Shown here piece after piece: positions 23,090 to 34,830 of a DNA stretch of 64,000 bases (positions are counted from its first letter, which is position 1; each line of letters begins with the position of its first letter). The stretch is from Caprella mutica (Eukaryota > Arthropoda > Malacostraca > Amphipoda > Caprellidae): NCBI GenBank assembly GCA_947561585.1, contig CANNZV010001599.1, positions 62,001 through 126,000 on the forward strand. Reading direction: 5' to 3'. A program made the translations under genes and the position numbers. Below the pieces are notes generated by a model. The model was not told the origin of the DNA and did no database searches. It saw only the letters and a program-made list of their open reading frames with translations.

Positions 23090-24320
23090 CCTCAAATAAC
23101 TAAACTGCACTGTGCAGAATATGGAACATTTTATGATTTTTCTAAGACTCTTTGTGGGAGTTTATAGTTGAAATTTCAGAACTAAACTTATTTAATGAAT
23201 GTTCCTCACAGTTCCGGCAGGAGAAACGGTTTATTAAATTTAATTAATGAATGAATGTTCCTGCAGGACCAGACTGCAAAGAACTGGTGAAGTGCTCTCC
23301 AAGAAATCTTCCATTTTGGCTTCTGTTTTCAATAAAATACATGTAAATATAGAAGGAAATTAAGGATTGTTCGCACAGAAAATGTTCCATATTATGCAGC
23401 CTGGCTGTGGGAGAAACTGTTTATTAAACTTAATTGATTTATGCTGCTGCGGGAGAAATGGTTTATTAATTATTATTGATGGTGCGACTGTGGGAATAAA
23501 TGATTATTAAACAGAAAATGGTCATTATATGAGGAAACTGGAAAGCTTTCCAAATTCTGCAGACTGGTTCAGACAAATAATCATGAAGTGTGCAGTAGGT
23601 CAGTAGGACAACTGTAAAATTTACAAACTAGTGAATACAACAAATTACATTATTACAATAACAGTAACTGATGAAATCGAATGAATGATTGTATCATACA
23701 AAATTAATATTAGAAATAAAGTAAATTAAGAGAGGAATATAAAATTTAAAAAATAGGTAAATGAAAAAAGAAAAAAATTCTATTACCTATTTGATTTTCT
23801 AATTAGGCTAATAATTATTTTATTTTAATCAAAAAATAAAGCAAGTATTAGTAATAACAAAAAGATGTAGTTAGGGTCAAGCAGGTAATTTGTGGACCAT
23901 GGGACATTTTCTGTGCGAACAATCCTTAATTTCCTCCTATATTTACATGTATTTTACTGAGAACAGAAGCCAAAATAGAAAATTTCTTGGAGAACAGTTT
24001 ACAAGTTCTGCAGTCTGGCGGCACACTAACAAACCGTGGCCTCTAAAACAGAAACATGATACCTTCAAAACACACGTTAAAAACTTGAATTAATAAGTTA
24101 TAGCTACCTATGAAAGGGCCCTACGGCCCCTACCTATCAGACTAAAGAAAGCATGAGATTGAGACATCCATGATCCTCATAAACTTATAAGCTCTGTCTC
24201 CAAACCTTTCCAATATAACTCAGAAAGCATCAGCATCTACAGCAAACATGCACACTCAACTTTAATTTCTCTCAAAACTTGGACATATAGGTAGGGTCAC
24301 GCAGCCATTTTTTGCTGAGT
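23090..24320. mobile_element. nested MITE fragments (CCAGTCTGCAG-like and TAGGGTCACGCAGG families)
   Basis: From 23110 to about 23570 several GCAGAATATGGAACATTTT / CTGCGGGAGAAATGGTTTAT segments are fragments of CCAGTCTGCAG-type elements, closing with CTGCAGACTGG at 23558-23568. TAGGGTCAAGCAGGTAATTT at about 23873 and ATGGCTGCGTGACCCTA (inverse of 24292-24308) mark a second copy of the TAGGGTCACGCAGG MITE. That copy is split near 23900-24015 by a further insertion that ends TTCTGCAGTCTGG. Boundaries are approximate. Confidence 0.55.
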
Positions 24321-24486
24321 AGGGCCAGTAGCATCGGCACTCTTACTCGCTCAGTCTATCACCCTCATCATATCAGCTCCAAACATAACCCGTACAGCTC
24401 GATTAAAATCAAAAATACTACTTTACTTCAATAAAAATTGTTTTATTCACAAGGCAGTATCTAAAAGACGGAAATGAATTAATAAT

Positions 24487-25850
24487 CGGGGTGAGCGTGC
24501 ACGCTCACGCCACTGTCTAAAAGCCGGAAAAAAGGAATTTGCGTGAACGCCCTCGCAACTAAGTTGACTAAAACATGGAAAAGTGGAATTTTATGGAATT
24601 TCTTGGCGTGCACGCTCACACAACTGTCTAAAACGCGGAAAAATTAAAATTATTAGCGTGCACGGTCACGCAACTGTCTAAAAGCCGGAGAAAAGGAATT
24701 TGCGTGCACGCACACGCAACTAAGTTGACTAAAACATGGAAAAGTGGAATTTTATGGAATTCCTTGGCGTGCACGCTCACGCAACTGTCTAAAACGCGGA
24801 AAAATTAAAATTATTGGCGTGCACGCTCACGCAACTGTCTAAAATGCGGAAAAATAAGAATTGGCGTGCACGCTCACGCATTGTCAAAAACGCAGAAAAT
24901 TAAAAAAAATTGGCGTGCACGCTCACGCAAATGTCTAAATTAAAATAATTGGCGTGCACGCTCACGCAAATGTCTGAATTAAAATAATTGTCGTGCACGC
25001 TCACGCAACTATCTAAAATGCAGGAAAAAAGAATTGCCGTCCACGCTCACGCAACTGTCAAAAACGCAGAAAAAAAATGGCGTGCACGCTCACGCAAATG
25101 TCTAAATTAAAATAATTGGCGTGCACGCTCACGCAACTGTCTAAATTGCGGAAATAAAAAAATCGGCGTGCACGCTCACCAATGTCTAAATTAAAATAAT
25201 TGGTGTGCATGCTTACGCAACTGTGTAAAATGCGGGAAAAAAGAATTGGCGTGCACGCTCACGTAACTGTCTAAAACGCAGAAAAATTAAAAAAATTGGC
25301 GTGCACGCTCACGCAAATGTCTAATTAAAAATAATTGACATGCACGCTCACGCAACTGTCTAAAATGCGGAAAAAAAGAATTGTCGTGCACGCTCGATCA
25401 CGTAACTGTCAAAAACGCAAAAAAAAAAGAAAAATGGCGTGCACGCTCACGCAAATGACAAAATTAAAATAATTGGCGTGCACGCTCACGTGAATGTCAA
25501 AAACGCAGAAAAATTAAAAGAATTGGCGTGCACGCTCACGTAACTGTCTAAAATACGGAAAAAAAGAATTGGCGTGCACGCTCACGTAACTGTCAAAAAC
25601 GCAGAAAAATTGAAAAAATTGGCGTGCACGCTCACGCAAATGACTAAATTAAAATAATTGGCGTGCACGCTCACGCAACTGTCTAAATACGGAAAAAAAG
25701 AATTGGCGTGCACGCTCAGGCAACTGTCTAAAATGCGGAAAAAATAATTGACGTGCACGCTCACGCAACTGTCTAAAATGCGGAAAAAAAGAATTGGCGT
25801 GCATGCTCACGCAACTGCGTAAATTAAAAAAATTGGCATGACGATATCAA
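24487..25850 (+). repeat. 46-bp tandem array, left arm of the foldback
   Basis: About 30 units with consensus core TTGGCGTGCACGCTCACGCA followed by ACTGTCTAAAATGCGG and an A-rich tail. Unit length varies from about 35 to 60 bp because of the A-rich tails. The core contains the self-complementary GCGTGCACGC; at its left edge a perfect GTGAGCGTGCACGCTCAC palindrome is present. It is locally CpG-rich in an AT-rich genome. Confidence 0.92.
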
Positions 25851-26905
25851 TTGTTCAGTTTACTATTGGATGGAATTATATGTTGGCGTGATAGAAACGT
25901 GATTCACGCTAGTTACTGAAAGATAACTACAAATATGAATTAGCGTGACAATATCAATTGCATAAAGTGATTTTGAATGAAAATAAGTGTGCTACGCGTA
26001 GCACAAACGTATACTACGCATTACGTAGTAAAAATAACTGAAAATACAAATTAGCGTGACGATATTAATTGTATAATATGATTTTGAACGGAATTATGTG
26101 CTAGCGGGATAAAAACGTACGTGCTGCACGCTAGTTAGTGAAAAGATAACATAAATTGTATAGTCTAATTGTATAGTTTAGTTTGGGATGGAATTGTGTG
26201 TTGGCGTGATAGATACGAGCGGTACGCTAATAGCGAAAAGATAACTGAAAATAGGAATTAGCGTGACGATATCATAGTTTAATTTTGAATGGTATTATGT
26301 ATTGGCGTGATAGAAACGTGCGTCACACAACTTAATACAACGATAATTCGAAATGTAAATTGGCGTGACGATATCAATTGTATAGTTTGCAATCGGATGG
26401 AATTATGTGTTGGCGTGATAGAAACATGCGTCACACAACTTAGTACAACGATAACTGAAATATATATTTGGTGTGGCGATATCAATTGCATAATTTTTTA
26501 TTGAATGGGGATTATGTATTGGCGTGATAGAAACGTGCTGCACGTTAGTTAGTGAAAAAATACTGAAAATATAAATAAGCATGATTTTATCACAGTTTAA
26601 TTGTTAATGGAATTATGTGTTGGCGTGATAGAAACGTGCGTCACGCAACTTAGTACAACGATAACTGAAAATGTAATTGACGTGACGATATCAATTGTTT
26701 AGTTTGCTATCTGAAGAAATTATGTGTTGCGTGACAGAAACGTGCGTCACACAACTTAGTACAACGATAATTGAAAATATAAATTGGCGTGACGATATTA
26801 ACTGTATAGTTCAGTGTTGGATTGGAATTATGTGTTGGCCTGTTAGGATGTTCGGTGCGCTTCTTAGTGAAAAGATAACAAAATTTATAAATTAACGTAA
26901 CAATA
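25851..26905 (+). repeat. about 108-bp tandem array, left arm of the foldback
   Basis: Roughly nine diverged units. Each contains TTGGCGTGATAGAAACGTG, a CGTCACACAACTTAGTACAA type segment, ATAACTGAAAAT and TGGCGTGACGATATCAATTG. Unit sequences differ by substitutions and small indels, so the array is older than the simple arrays next to it. Short open frames across it are repeat translations. Confidence 0.88.
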
Positions 26906-27230
26906 TCAACCTTACTAACGTAATATCGTTAACCTTACTAACATAATAGTGTTAACCTTACTAACGTAATATCGTTAACCTTACTAATATAATATTGTTA
27001 ATCTTACTAACTAATATCGCTCACCTTACTAACGTAATATGGTTCACCTTACCTACTAACGTATTATCGTTAACCTTACTAACGTTATAATTTTAACCTT
27101 ACTAACATAATATCATTAACCTTACTAACATAATATCATTAACCTTACTAACATAATATCGTTAACCTTACTAACTAATATCGTTAACCTTATACTAACG
27201 TAATATCGTTAACATTACTAACTATTATCG
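26906..27230 (+). repeat. about 24-bp tandem array in the foldback spacer
   Basis: About 13 units of the type AACCTTACTAACGTAATATC (plus GTT), with variants lacking three bases or with one change. It grades into the adjacent 33-bp array, which shares TTACTAACTAATATCGTT, so the second array probably arose from the first. Confidence 0.9.
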
Positions 27231-27548
27231 TTCTCAAGAAGTTCACCTTACTAATTAATATCGTTCTCAAGAAGTTCACCTTACTAACTAATATCGTTCT
27301 CAAGAAGTTCACCTTACTAACTAATATCGTTCTCATGAAGTTCACCTTACTAACTAATATCGTTCTCATGAAGTTCACCTTACTAACTAATATCGTTCTC
27401 ATGAAGTTCACCTTACTAACTAATATCGTTCTCATGAAGTTCACCTTACTAACTAATATCGTTCTCATGAAGTTCACCTTACTAACTAATATCGTTCTCA
27501 TGAAGTTCACCTTACTAACTAATATCGTTCTCATGAAGTTCACCTTAC
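27226..27548 (+). repeat. 33-bp tandem array in the foldback spacer
   Basis: About ten units made of GTTCTCATGAAGTTCACCTT followed by ACTAACTAATATC. The left units have AAGAAG and the right units ATGAAG, so homogenisation proceeded in blocks. Because 33 is a multiple of three and no stop occurs in some frames, both strands show repetitive open frames (11-residue repeats). These are by-products of the period rather than genes. Confidence 0.95.
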
Positions 27549-27557
27549 TAAAACCCG

Positions 27558-28094
27558 TATTACACTATGACGCTCGCCATGGAGGTCCCACAGTTTTGTT
27601 ATTTTTCTCTCTAACTCCGCACCTTTTCTCTCTAATAGCGAAAAATGTCATGGCGAGCGCCATGAAATTGTGATCGCTCACTGTGCGATAGAACCAACAC
27701 CGCCACCGTTTTAGAGGTGATGAAATTGTCTCTAAAGCCTGCTAAAAAGATTTGAAGTAGTGGAAAAAGTATTTTGTTTCATTTTACAAGTTATTTAAGA
27801 CTTTGTATGGCTAATGCGTGATGCAAAAAAAAGAATGAACGCGTCTGTGTAGTGTCCAGTTTTGCCATATAATCAATGGAATTAAACTTTTTAATATATA
27901 GGCATGGAATTGCTTCACACAACTATCCATAATATAATTAACTGAATATATATTCATGATGACATCGAATTTTATTGTTACAATTCATTTCATAATAAAT
28001 TTTTCAATTTAGTGTAATAGCAATTTTGAGTATGGTGAGCGCCAAATCTGCAGAGAGAGACAACACCGCCATGGCGAGCGCCATAGTGTAATAT
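27558..28094. mobile_element. MITE with TATTACACTATG...CGCTCGCCATGG ends
   Basis: The left end TATTACACTATGACGCTCGC and the right end GCGAGCGCCATAGTGTAATA are inverted. An extra inverted GTCATGGCGAGCGCCATG lies at 27647-27664. Non-coding, 537 bp, in the spacer of the foldback, immediately after the last 33-bp unit. Confidence 0.8.
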
Positions 28095-28099
28095 TGGCT

Positions 28100-28594
28100 T
28101 TACGTATTATATCGTCCAAAGGCAGTTCACCTTATTAATGCATGCTTGAACAATGTGAAGAAAATGGCAATGATTAGTTTTTCGTAAAAACATTAATATT
28201 TAACATTAATCTGTATAAATAATTTAACTTGAAGAAGTAAGTGTATCAGTAGCGTGCAATGATCATTAGTCATTAGTGCTGCCCAAGTGGAAGAAGAGTA
28301 GATGATAATTAGGGTTGTGACAATATGCATTTAAAATCATAATAGCATAGACGAAACGAATTGTAATGGTATCGAATACCGCTGATTTAGTACAATTCAA
28401 TACTCTTTATTTCTCTCCATCTATAATATTTTCAGAATCTATATGATTTTAAACGCATATTGTAACAACCCTAATGATAACTGTGCTGTTTTTGATAAGA
28501 GAATTAACAGTATCGCAGATACAAAATAAATGTGTTATTATTTCCATGCTCTCAGCATGATCACTTTAAGGGCAAAGACCACAGTTTAAAAACC
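28100..28594. other. unique part of the foldback spacer
   Basis: AT-rich sequence without ORF. It contains an inverted pair (TTAGGGTTGTGACAATATGC near 28311 and its complement GCATATTGTAACAACCCTAA near 28457), so a small hairpin element of about 165 bp is present. The same motif is found at window position 196-235. Confidence 0.5.
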
Positions 28595-29835
28595 TCTGAA
28601 ATATACAATTGATATTGTCACACTAATTTAAAATTTCTGTTATCTTTTCACTAAAAAAAGTGCCGCATGTTTCTATCACGCCAACATATAATTCCGTTAA
28701 AAATTAAACTATGATATCGTCACGCTAATTTATAATTTCTGTTATCTTTTCACTAAGCAGCGTACGCTGCACGTTTCTATCACGCCAACACATCATTCCA
28801 TCCGATATTAAACTATACAATTGTTATCGTCTCGCTAATTTATATTTTCAGTTATCGTTGTACTAAGTTACGTGACGCACGTTTCAATCACGCAAACACA
28901 TAATTCCATCCAATAACAAACTTTACAATTGATATCGTCACGCCAATTTATATTTTCAGTTATCATTGTACCAAGTTACGTGACGCACGTTTCTATCACG
29001 CCAACACATAATTCCATCCGATAATAAACTATACAATATTGATATCGTCACGCTAATTTACAATTTCTGTTATCTTTTCACTAAGCAGCATGCCGCACGT
29101 TTCTATCACGCCAACACATAATTCCATCCAATAACAAACTATACAATTGATATCGTCACGCTAATTAACAATTTCTGTTATCTTTTCACTAAGCAGCATG
29201 CCGCACGTTTCTATCACGCCAACACATAATTCCATCCGATATTAAACTATACAATTGATATCGTCACGCTAATTAACAATTTCTGTTATCTTTTCACTAA
29301 GCAGCATGCCACACGTTTCTATCACGCCAACACATAATTCCATCCGATAACAAACTATACAATTGATATCGTCACGCCAATTTATATTTTCAGTTATCGT
29401 TGTACTAAGTTACATGCCGCACGTTTCAATCACACCAACACATAATTCCATCCGATATTAAACTATACAATTGATATCGTCACGCTAATTAACAATTTCT
29501 GTTATCTTTTCACTAAGCAGCATGCCACACGTTTCTATCACGCCAACACATAATTCCATCCGATAACAAACTATACAATTGATATCGTCACGCCAATTTA
29601 TATTTTCAGTTATCGTTGTACTAAGTTACATGCCGCACGTTTCAATCACACCAACACATAATTCCATCCGATATTAAACTATACAATTGATATCGTAACG
29701 GCAATTTACATTTACAGTTATCGTTGTACTAAGTTGCGTGACGCACGTTTCTATCACGCCAACACATAATTCCATCCGATAATAAACTATACAATATTGA
29801 TATCGTCAAGCTAATTTATAATTTCTGAATCCTTC
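28595..29835 (-). repeat. about 108-bp tandem array, right arm of the foldback (inverted)
   Basis: About 11 units in the opposite orientation to the array at 25851-26905, with words such as TATCACGCCAACACATAATT and CAATTGATATCGTCACGCCA. Successive pairs of units alternate between two subtypes (CTTTTCACTAAGCAGCATGC and CGTTGTACTAAGTTACATGC), which shows higher-order amplification in this arm only. Confidence 0.9.
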
Positions 29836-29841
29836 TTTTCC

Positions 29842-30275
29842 AAATTTTAGACAGTTGCGTGAGCGTGCACGCCAATTTTTTCTGCGTCTTAGACAGCTGC
29901 ATGAGCGTGCACGCCAAAAAAATTTCATTTTTTGTGTTTAGACAGTTGCGTGAGCGTGCACGCAAATTCCTTTTTTTCCACAAATTAGACAGTTGCATGA
30001 GCGTGCACGCCAAGAACTTCCATTTTTTTGTGTTTTGAACAGTTGCGTGAGCGTCACGCAATTTCCTTTTTTTACGCATTTTAGACAGTTGCGTGAGCGT
30101 GCATGCCATTTTTTTTATATTTTTCCGCGTTTTAAACAGTTGCGTGAGCGTGCATGCAAATTCCTTTTTTCCGCAATTTAGAAAGTTGCTGAGTTGCATG
30201 AGCGTGCAAGCCATGAAATTCCATTTTTCCGTGTTTTAGTCAATAATAAGTGACGTGTGCGTGCACGCTCACGTT
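29842..30275 (-). repeat. 46-bp tandem array, right arm of the foldback (inverted)
   Basis: About nine units of TTAGACAGTTGCGTGAGCGT followed by GCACGCCAA, the reverse complement of the array at 24487-25850. This arm is about one third as long as the left one. A 132-codon minus-strand open frame here is repeat translation. Confidence 0.9.
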
Positions 30276-30299
30276 TTTTTCGCATTTTAGTTAGTCCCT

Positions 30300-31560
30300 A
30301 TTCACAATGCAAGAAAATTTAAAAATACTGATTATAAATAAATTCTATTTAAAAAAAATTTGTATACCACCAAGCCCAAGCAAGCAGCCACCAGCCCACC
30401 ACCAATACAAGACAACCACTCCACCGCACCATAGACCAATACAATAAGACTAAAACCAAAAACAGTTCTATTCTATTCATTTCACTTTATTCTATTCCAT
30501 CTAACAGCTAAGATTTACAACAAAAACAAAACATTCCTTTTCCTTCCATTCACAATACAAAACACTATTCTCTATTATAGAGTCTATACATACTGTCTAT
30601 TACTAGACAGCAGCAAGACCAATAATACTATTCAAAGAAGAAATTGACTTTGACTCACATTAGATAGATCACACTAGGTGATCTACAGGAGTCATAATGT
30701 GTCACATCTTCCAGCTAAATCTGTAACTGATTTAAACCATAGCTGCCTAACTCTAGCTTGGAACTTTTCTCATTGAATTTGATTTATTGTTTTTAAACTC
30801 CTTTCTCTTTTCCTCCATAGCGCTACAATATATTTCTTTGCTATACATGAATCACATCCTTGAACCTTCTTTCAGACTTTCAACAACAGAACCTCAGGCA
30901 AAGATGCTCCAACCTCAACTCATCATAATGGCTACATTCAACAATAAAATGAGAGAGAGTTTCTTCTTCTTGACTTCTTCTTCTTTTCCTGTTTAGGTGG
31001 CTGTCTCCACCTTAAAGCCAATGGGAAGCTGAACAGCTATCCGTGAAGCCTGGAAACTTCTCTTCCTGTTTTGAAACAAGTTATGGGGCACAAGTAGATA
31101 TTTATAGATTACGTCTTCAACAATGTCAATCTAAAATAATATATATTTTTTTTATAATCTATGACTATTTAGCTGAATAGCACTGTTTGCACCACAATGG
31201 TAATACTATCTTGCATTTAAATCATATGTGAACAGATGGTCTATTTCTATTTACCACTCCCATCTCAACATGCTACAATCAAAATAGATAGCTAAACATT
31301 TTATCATAGGTATAAATTAATAAAATTATACATTTTATCATAGCAATACATTATACATTTTATCATGAGAGAGAGTTTCCTCTTCATTCTGATCAGTAAT
31401 TAATTAGTGATATTAATTCCTAAACCACGGAATCGTACACATTGAAGTGGTTGCACGGGAACGCTAACCGAGGGACCGTACTTCGTACCTTGAAGGAACG
31501 TTCTTCGAGTTCTTCAGCACTGGAACGCACCATATATTAAATATATATATATATATATAT
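30300..31560. other. region without recognisable gene, with a TA dinucleotide run
   Basis: An A/C-rich stretch at 30360-30560 has no open frame. A short (TA)n run lies at about 31536-31560 immediately before a TTAA-flanked element. The 69-codon open frame at 30787-30996 has no recognisable features. Confidence 0.4.
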
Positions 31561-31563
31561 TTT

Positions 31564-32152
31564 TTAAAGGTCCCCTCCAAGCAAATTCTTTTATTGCTTA
31601 AATCAATGAAGCTAATGTTTCTGATCATTTTACTGCAAACCCCATCAAATTTGGTAGCATATTCGTAATTTTATAAGCCTTTGAAGATTTTTATAATCAA
31701 AACTCTACAAAACCTATTTTACTTCCGACTCTCTAATGTTCAGTCTGAAGAAGAAGAATGTACACCATTTGTTTTGATTGTCAACTAGGTATTAGGTTTA
31801 ATAAATATTTTTAATATTCGTGTAATGGTTTAAAATTTGATAAACTTATTATAGAAACGCTTATATACTTTAGGAAACAATTTATATCTTAAATGAAGGC
31901 CAAAAACGCATTATTTGCTTTCAAATCTAAATTTGAAATCAAAACAAATAGTGTACAATCTTCTTTTTCAGTGTCAGGTTAGAGATTCGCTCAATTTTTG
32001 CTCACTGAGTATTACAAAACTTTGAATGCAAATAATAAAATAAATGCTGAATTGGATTGTATGCGGTTTGCGGAATAATGATCGTAAACCTTAGTTCTAT
32101 AATATCATGTTATAAACTCATTTTTTTCCCGGAGCCTGGAGAGGACCTTTAA
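31564..32152. mobile_element. TTAA-flanked palindromic MITE (AGGTCC ends)
   Basis: AGGTCCCCTCCAAGC at 31568 is inverted at the right as GCCTGGAGAGGACCT ending at 32148. Both sides have an exact TTAA (31564-31567, 32149-32152), the piggyBac-type duplication. The interior is itself inverted: AAGAATGTACACCATTTGTT and AACAAATAGTGTACAATCTT lie symmetrically. The element is 581 bp and non-coding. A truncated relative lies at 33793-34190. Confidence 0.87.
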
Positions 32153-33202
32153 AGAAATTGAAGAGGTATATAGTATACTGTATATATCCATATATACTCT
32201 GACCCCTGGATCTACAATACACCAGTGTTATGTTTATTATTTTTTCCAGATTATTTCTATGTTTTATATTTCGAAGATTTTTTTTAACAAGCTCTTAAAA
32301 TTAATATTCACTATCTACTATGTAAATAACCTTACATAAGTTTTAAAACCATATTCTAATTAAAATAATCATATAATCTAGATAATTAAATATCTAATCT
32401 AAACTAAAAAATTTAACCAGGGACCAGTTGCCGGGCATTCTCTTCGGAACCCACCCTAGTCCCCACTGAAGTAAACCTCAGCAGAGTTCGAGTGGGATCT
32501 ACTGGCATCATAACAAACACATAGCGAATCAAAAATCTACATAACACAATTCCTAAAAGCCAGAAATGTTACAGTTATCATACGATTTTCTTGAAATAGA
32601 AATGATCTTTATTAATTCAAATTTCAATTAATTGACGATATTTTTACGGGATATTATTGGTATTGATATAGTTCAAACATTTTATAAGTTTGAACTTCAT
32701 AGGTGCCTAAATAAAAAAAAGTTACAGGCCAAATGTACCTGTGACACCCGAATGCGGGTCATGTAACTACATATGAATGCTGTACCTTTATTGGATACTT
32801 TCATTATTTACTAATAAATACGTCTGACAGAAAGTACGTCTGACAGAAAATTGTGTCTGGTTATTTGGGTCTAAATAGGTTACGGTTACTCATGATTTAT
32901 ATACACAATGGATGCGTATTCTCACGATTTTTGTTCTGATGACTTCTGATTCTGAAGACTTCGGATGAAAAACATACTTTCCAATAAGAGTGTGTAGAGT
33001 GGCAGCGATTTAGTTGTCAGAATACTTACAAAGTCGTCAGTAGCACTTCAGCATTCAAACAAGTTTTTTTTTCTTGCGATTAGCGACTGCTCTCGGTATT
33101 TTTTTGTCATGAATAATACAGTTATTATTTGTACATAATTTAATAAAAACATTCAAATTATTTTTCTATTTAGGCTAGGTATTTTTTTTGAGTGCAGTAA
33201 AA

Positions 33203-33238
33203 ATGATAACCATTGTAGCGTCGCTTCTATTATTTCAG
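33203..33238 (+). CDS. possible first exon encoding a signal peptide start
   Basis: ATG at 33203 reads MITIVASLLLFQ and then meets a canonical donor CAG|GTAGGT. The hydrophobic run would suit the start of a signal peptide. No convincing downstream exon was found: an acceptor at about 40550 would add only 16 residues before a stop. This may be a remnant or chance. Confidence 0.2.
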
Positions 33239-33792
33239 GTAGGTGTTCAATTCCTTTCGAACTTTACTTCAATACCTCAACAAAACATAGCTTAGTATCC
33301 AATATTAATTGAGTTATTTTAAAATCCTAATATTGAAGCTGGATCGATATTTATCGACTTTTCCTTGTCTTTTCTCATTACCTTACTCAACAAATTGATC
33401 ATAGTAGGTACCTAGGTACTATTTTTGTTATAACTTATACAGACAAGTAATTCTTTTATAATTTGAACCATCATTATTTGTGGCTTTAACTAAATGAATT
33501 TATTTTTCATCGATAATATTTCTGTCTGCTCTTTGCTTTATGTTTTCATCTATGGTTTTACTTTCTTAAATTTGTATACCTACTGATGATCAGAGAATGA
33601 GTAGTTACACGGTTACTGTAGCTACAGTGTTCCTACTTGCCTGACGATATCGTTAGAATAAGCATCTACTGAAAACGTACGTACTACGTGAAAAATGGAT
33701 TGAGCCGTTATAGTTTAGCCTGCATTCACCAACTAAAAATATAATCTGACAGTCTTCTATAAGTTCTATTATTATAACCTCAATACAAGATA

Positions 33793-34190
33793 AAGGTCCT
33801 TTCCAGCTTCGTGAAAAAATGAGTTTATAACATAGGTAGGTAATATTGAAGAACTAAGGTTTCATTAATTTGAAAACCTCACACAATTTTACTACCTATG
33901 TTTGTAAAGTTTTTGATACCGGTATACAACAATTGTACGAATAACTAACCTGACGCAGAAGAAAAAGATTGTACATTTTTATTGTTTTGATCTCCAATTT
34001 AAATTTTATAAACAAATAATGCATGTTTAGTTTTCATTTCTGATTAGTTTTCTTGATAAGTTTATTCTGTTTTATTCCTTCACAGGAATATCTAATATTA
34101 AATTGATCGTATTAATTCATACCTAGGTAGCTACTTAGTTGACATTCCAAAACAAATGGTGTACATTCGTTTTCTTCAGACTGAAAATTA
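33793..34190. mobile_element. partial copy of the AGGTCC MITE
   Basis: AAGGTCCTTTCCAGC at 33793 followed by AAAAATGAGTTTATAACAT matches the right end of the element at 31568-32148 read in reverse. AAAGATTGTACATTTTTATT and GTGTACATTCGTTTTCTTC match its internal inverted motifs. The other terminus is not found. Confidence 0.55.
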
Positions 34191-34249
34191 GCAAGGCTGA
34201 AGCATATAAATAAAAATATATGCTATCAAATTTCATGGAGATGAGAAAT

Positions 34250-34530
34250 ATGCTTTTCATGTTCTAAAATATGATTTACATGCTCTAAATTCTAAAATAT
34301 GCTTTGCATGATCTAAATTCTAAAATATACTTTGCATGATCTAAATTCTAAAATATACTTTGTATTCTCTGAATTCTAAAATATACTTTGTATTCTCTAA
34401 ATTCTAAAATATACTTTGTATTCTCTAAATTCTAAAATATGCTTTACATGCTCTAAATTCTAGAATATGCTTTACATGCTCTAAATTCTAAAATATGTTT
34501 TACATGCTCTAAATTCTAAAATATACTTTT
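34250..34530. repeat. 28-bp minisatellite, about 10 units
   Basis: Tandem units such as GCTCTAAATTCTAAAATATG followed by CTTTACAT, in three subtypes (TTTGCATGAT, TTTGTATTCT and TTTACATGCT) that occur in consecutive blocks. The block structure suggests local amplification after mutation. Confidence 0.9.
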
Positions 34531-34734
34531 GAACTGAAATGAAAGTTTGACCGATAATTCATTAATCATCACCTGTAATCTTCAGAGGAAATATAGAGTA
34601 CATTTCTTTCACAGGTGAAATAAATTTATTATTCAAACCTTTATTCTTTTCAATATCGATGTCAATTGATTCAATTCATCATGATTATCTGCACCATACA
34701 TAGTATGGAGCTTTTCTTTTTAACCGTACGCGGA

Positions 34735-34830
34735 CTCTTGGCCAAAAGACAATTAGCCGAAGGACATTTGGCCGAACTGACATTTGACCAAAAGAGAATT
34801 GGCCGAAAGTAGATTTGGCGTAAATTTGAC
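34735..34830. repeat. short repeat rich in TTGGCCGAAAG-type units
   Basis: Five or six loosely repeated words (TTGGCCAAAAGACA, TAGCCGAAGGACA, TTGGCCGAACTGACA, TTGGCCGAAAGTAGA) suggest one terminus of a transposon with repeated ends. No partner terminus is recognised nearby. Confidence 0.45.

Larger units (their letters stand above)
24440..30290. repeat. giant foldback region: mirror-ordered tandem arrays around a central spacer
   Basis: Two different tandem arrays occur in the order 46-bp array then about 108-bp array (24487-26905). They recur in reverse complement as 108-bp array then 46-bp array (28595-30275). The whole is a 5.8-kb inverted repeat around a 1.7-kb spacer. The spacer holds two more tandem arrays and a MITE. 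Long inverted arms made of short tandem sub-units are the architecture of foldback (FB/Galileo-type) transposons. No transposase is visible and no target duplication could be identified, because the outer edges are diffuse. Confidence 0.75.

Noticed and set aside
27190..27673. Repetitive ORFs on both strands (11-residue repeats)
   Set aside because: The 33-bp unit is a multiple of three without stops, so both strands stay open; this is satellite DNA.
29816..30214. 132-codon minus-strand ORF with CTLTQL repeats
   Set aside because: Translation of the 46-bp array; codon content is dictated by the repeat.
24487..30275. CRISPR-like array of regularly spaced GCGTGCACGC repeats
   Set aside because: The units are contiguous tandem repeats with near-identical rather than unique spacers, and the genome is clearly eukaryotic with spliced genes.
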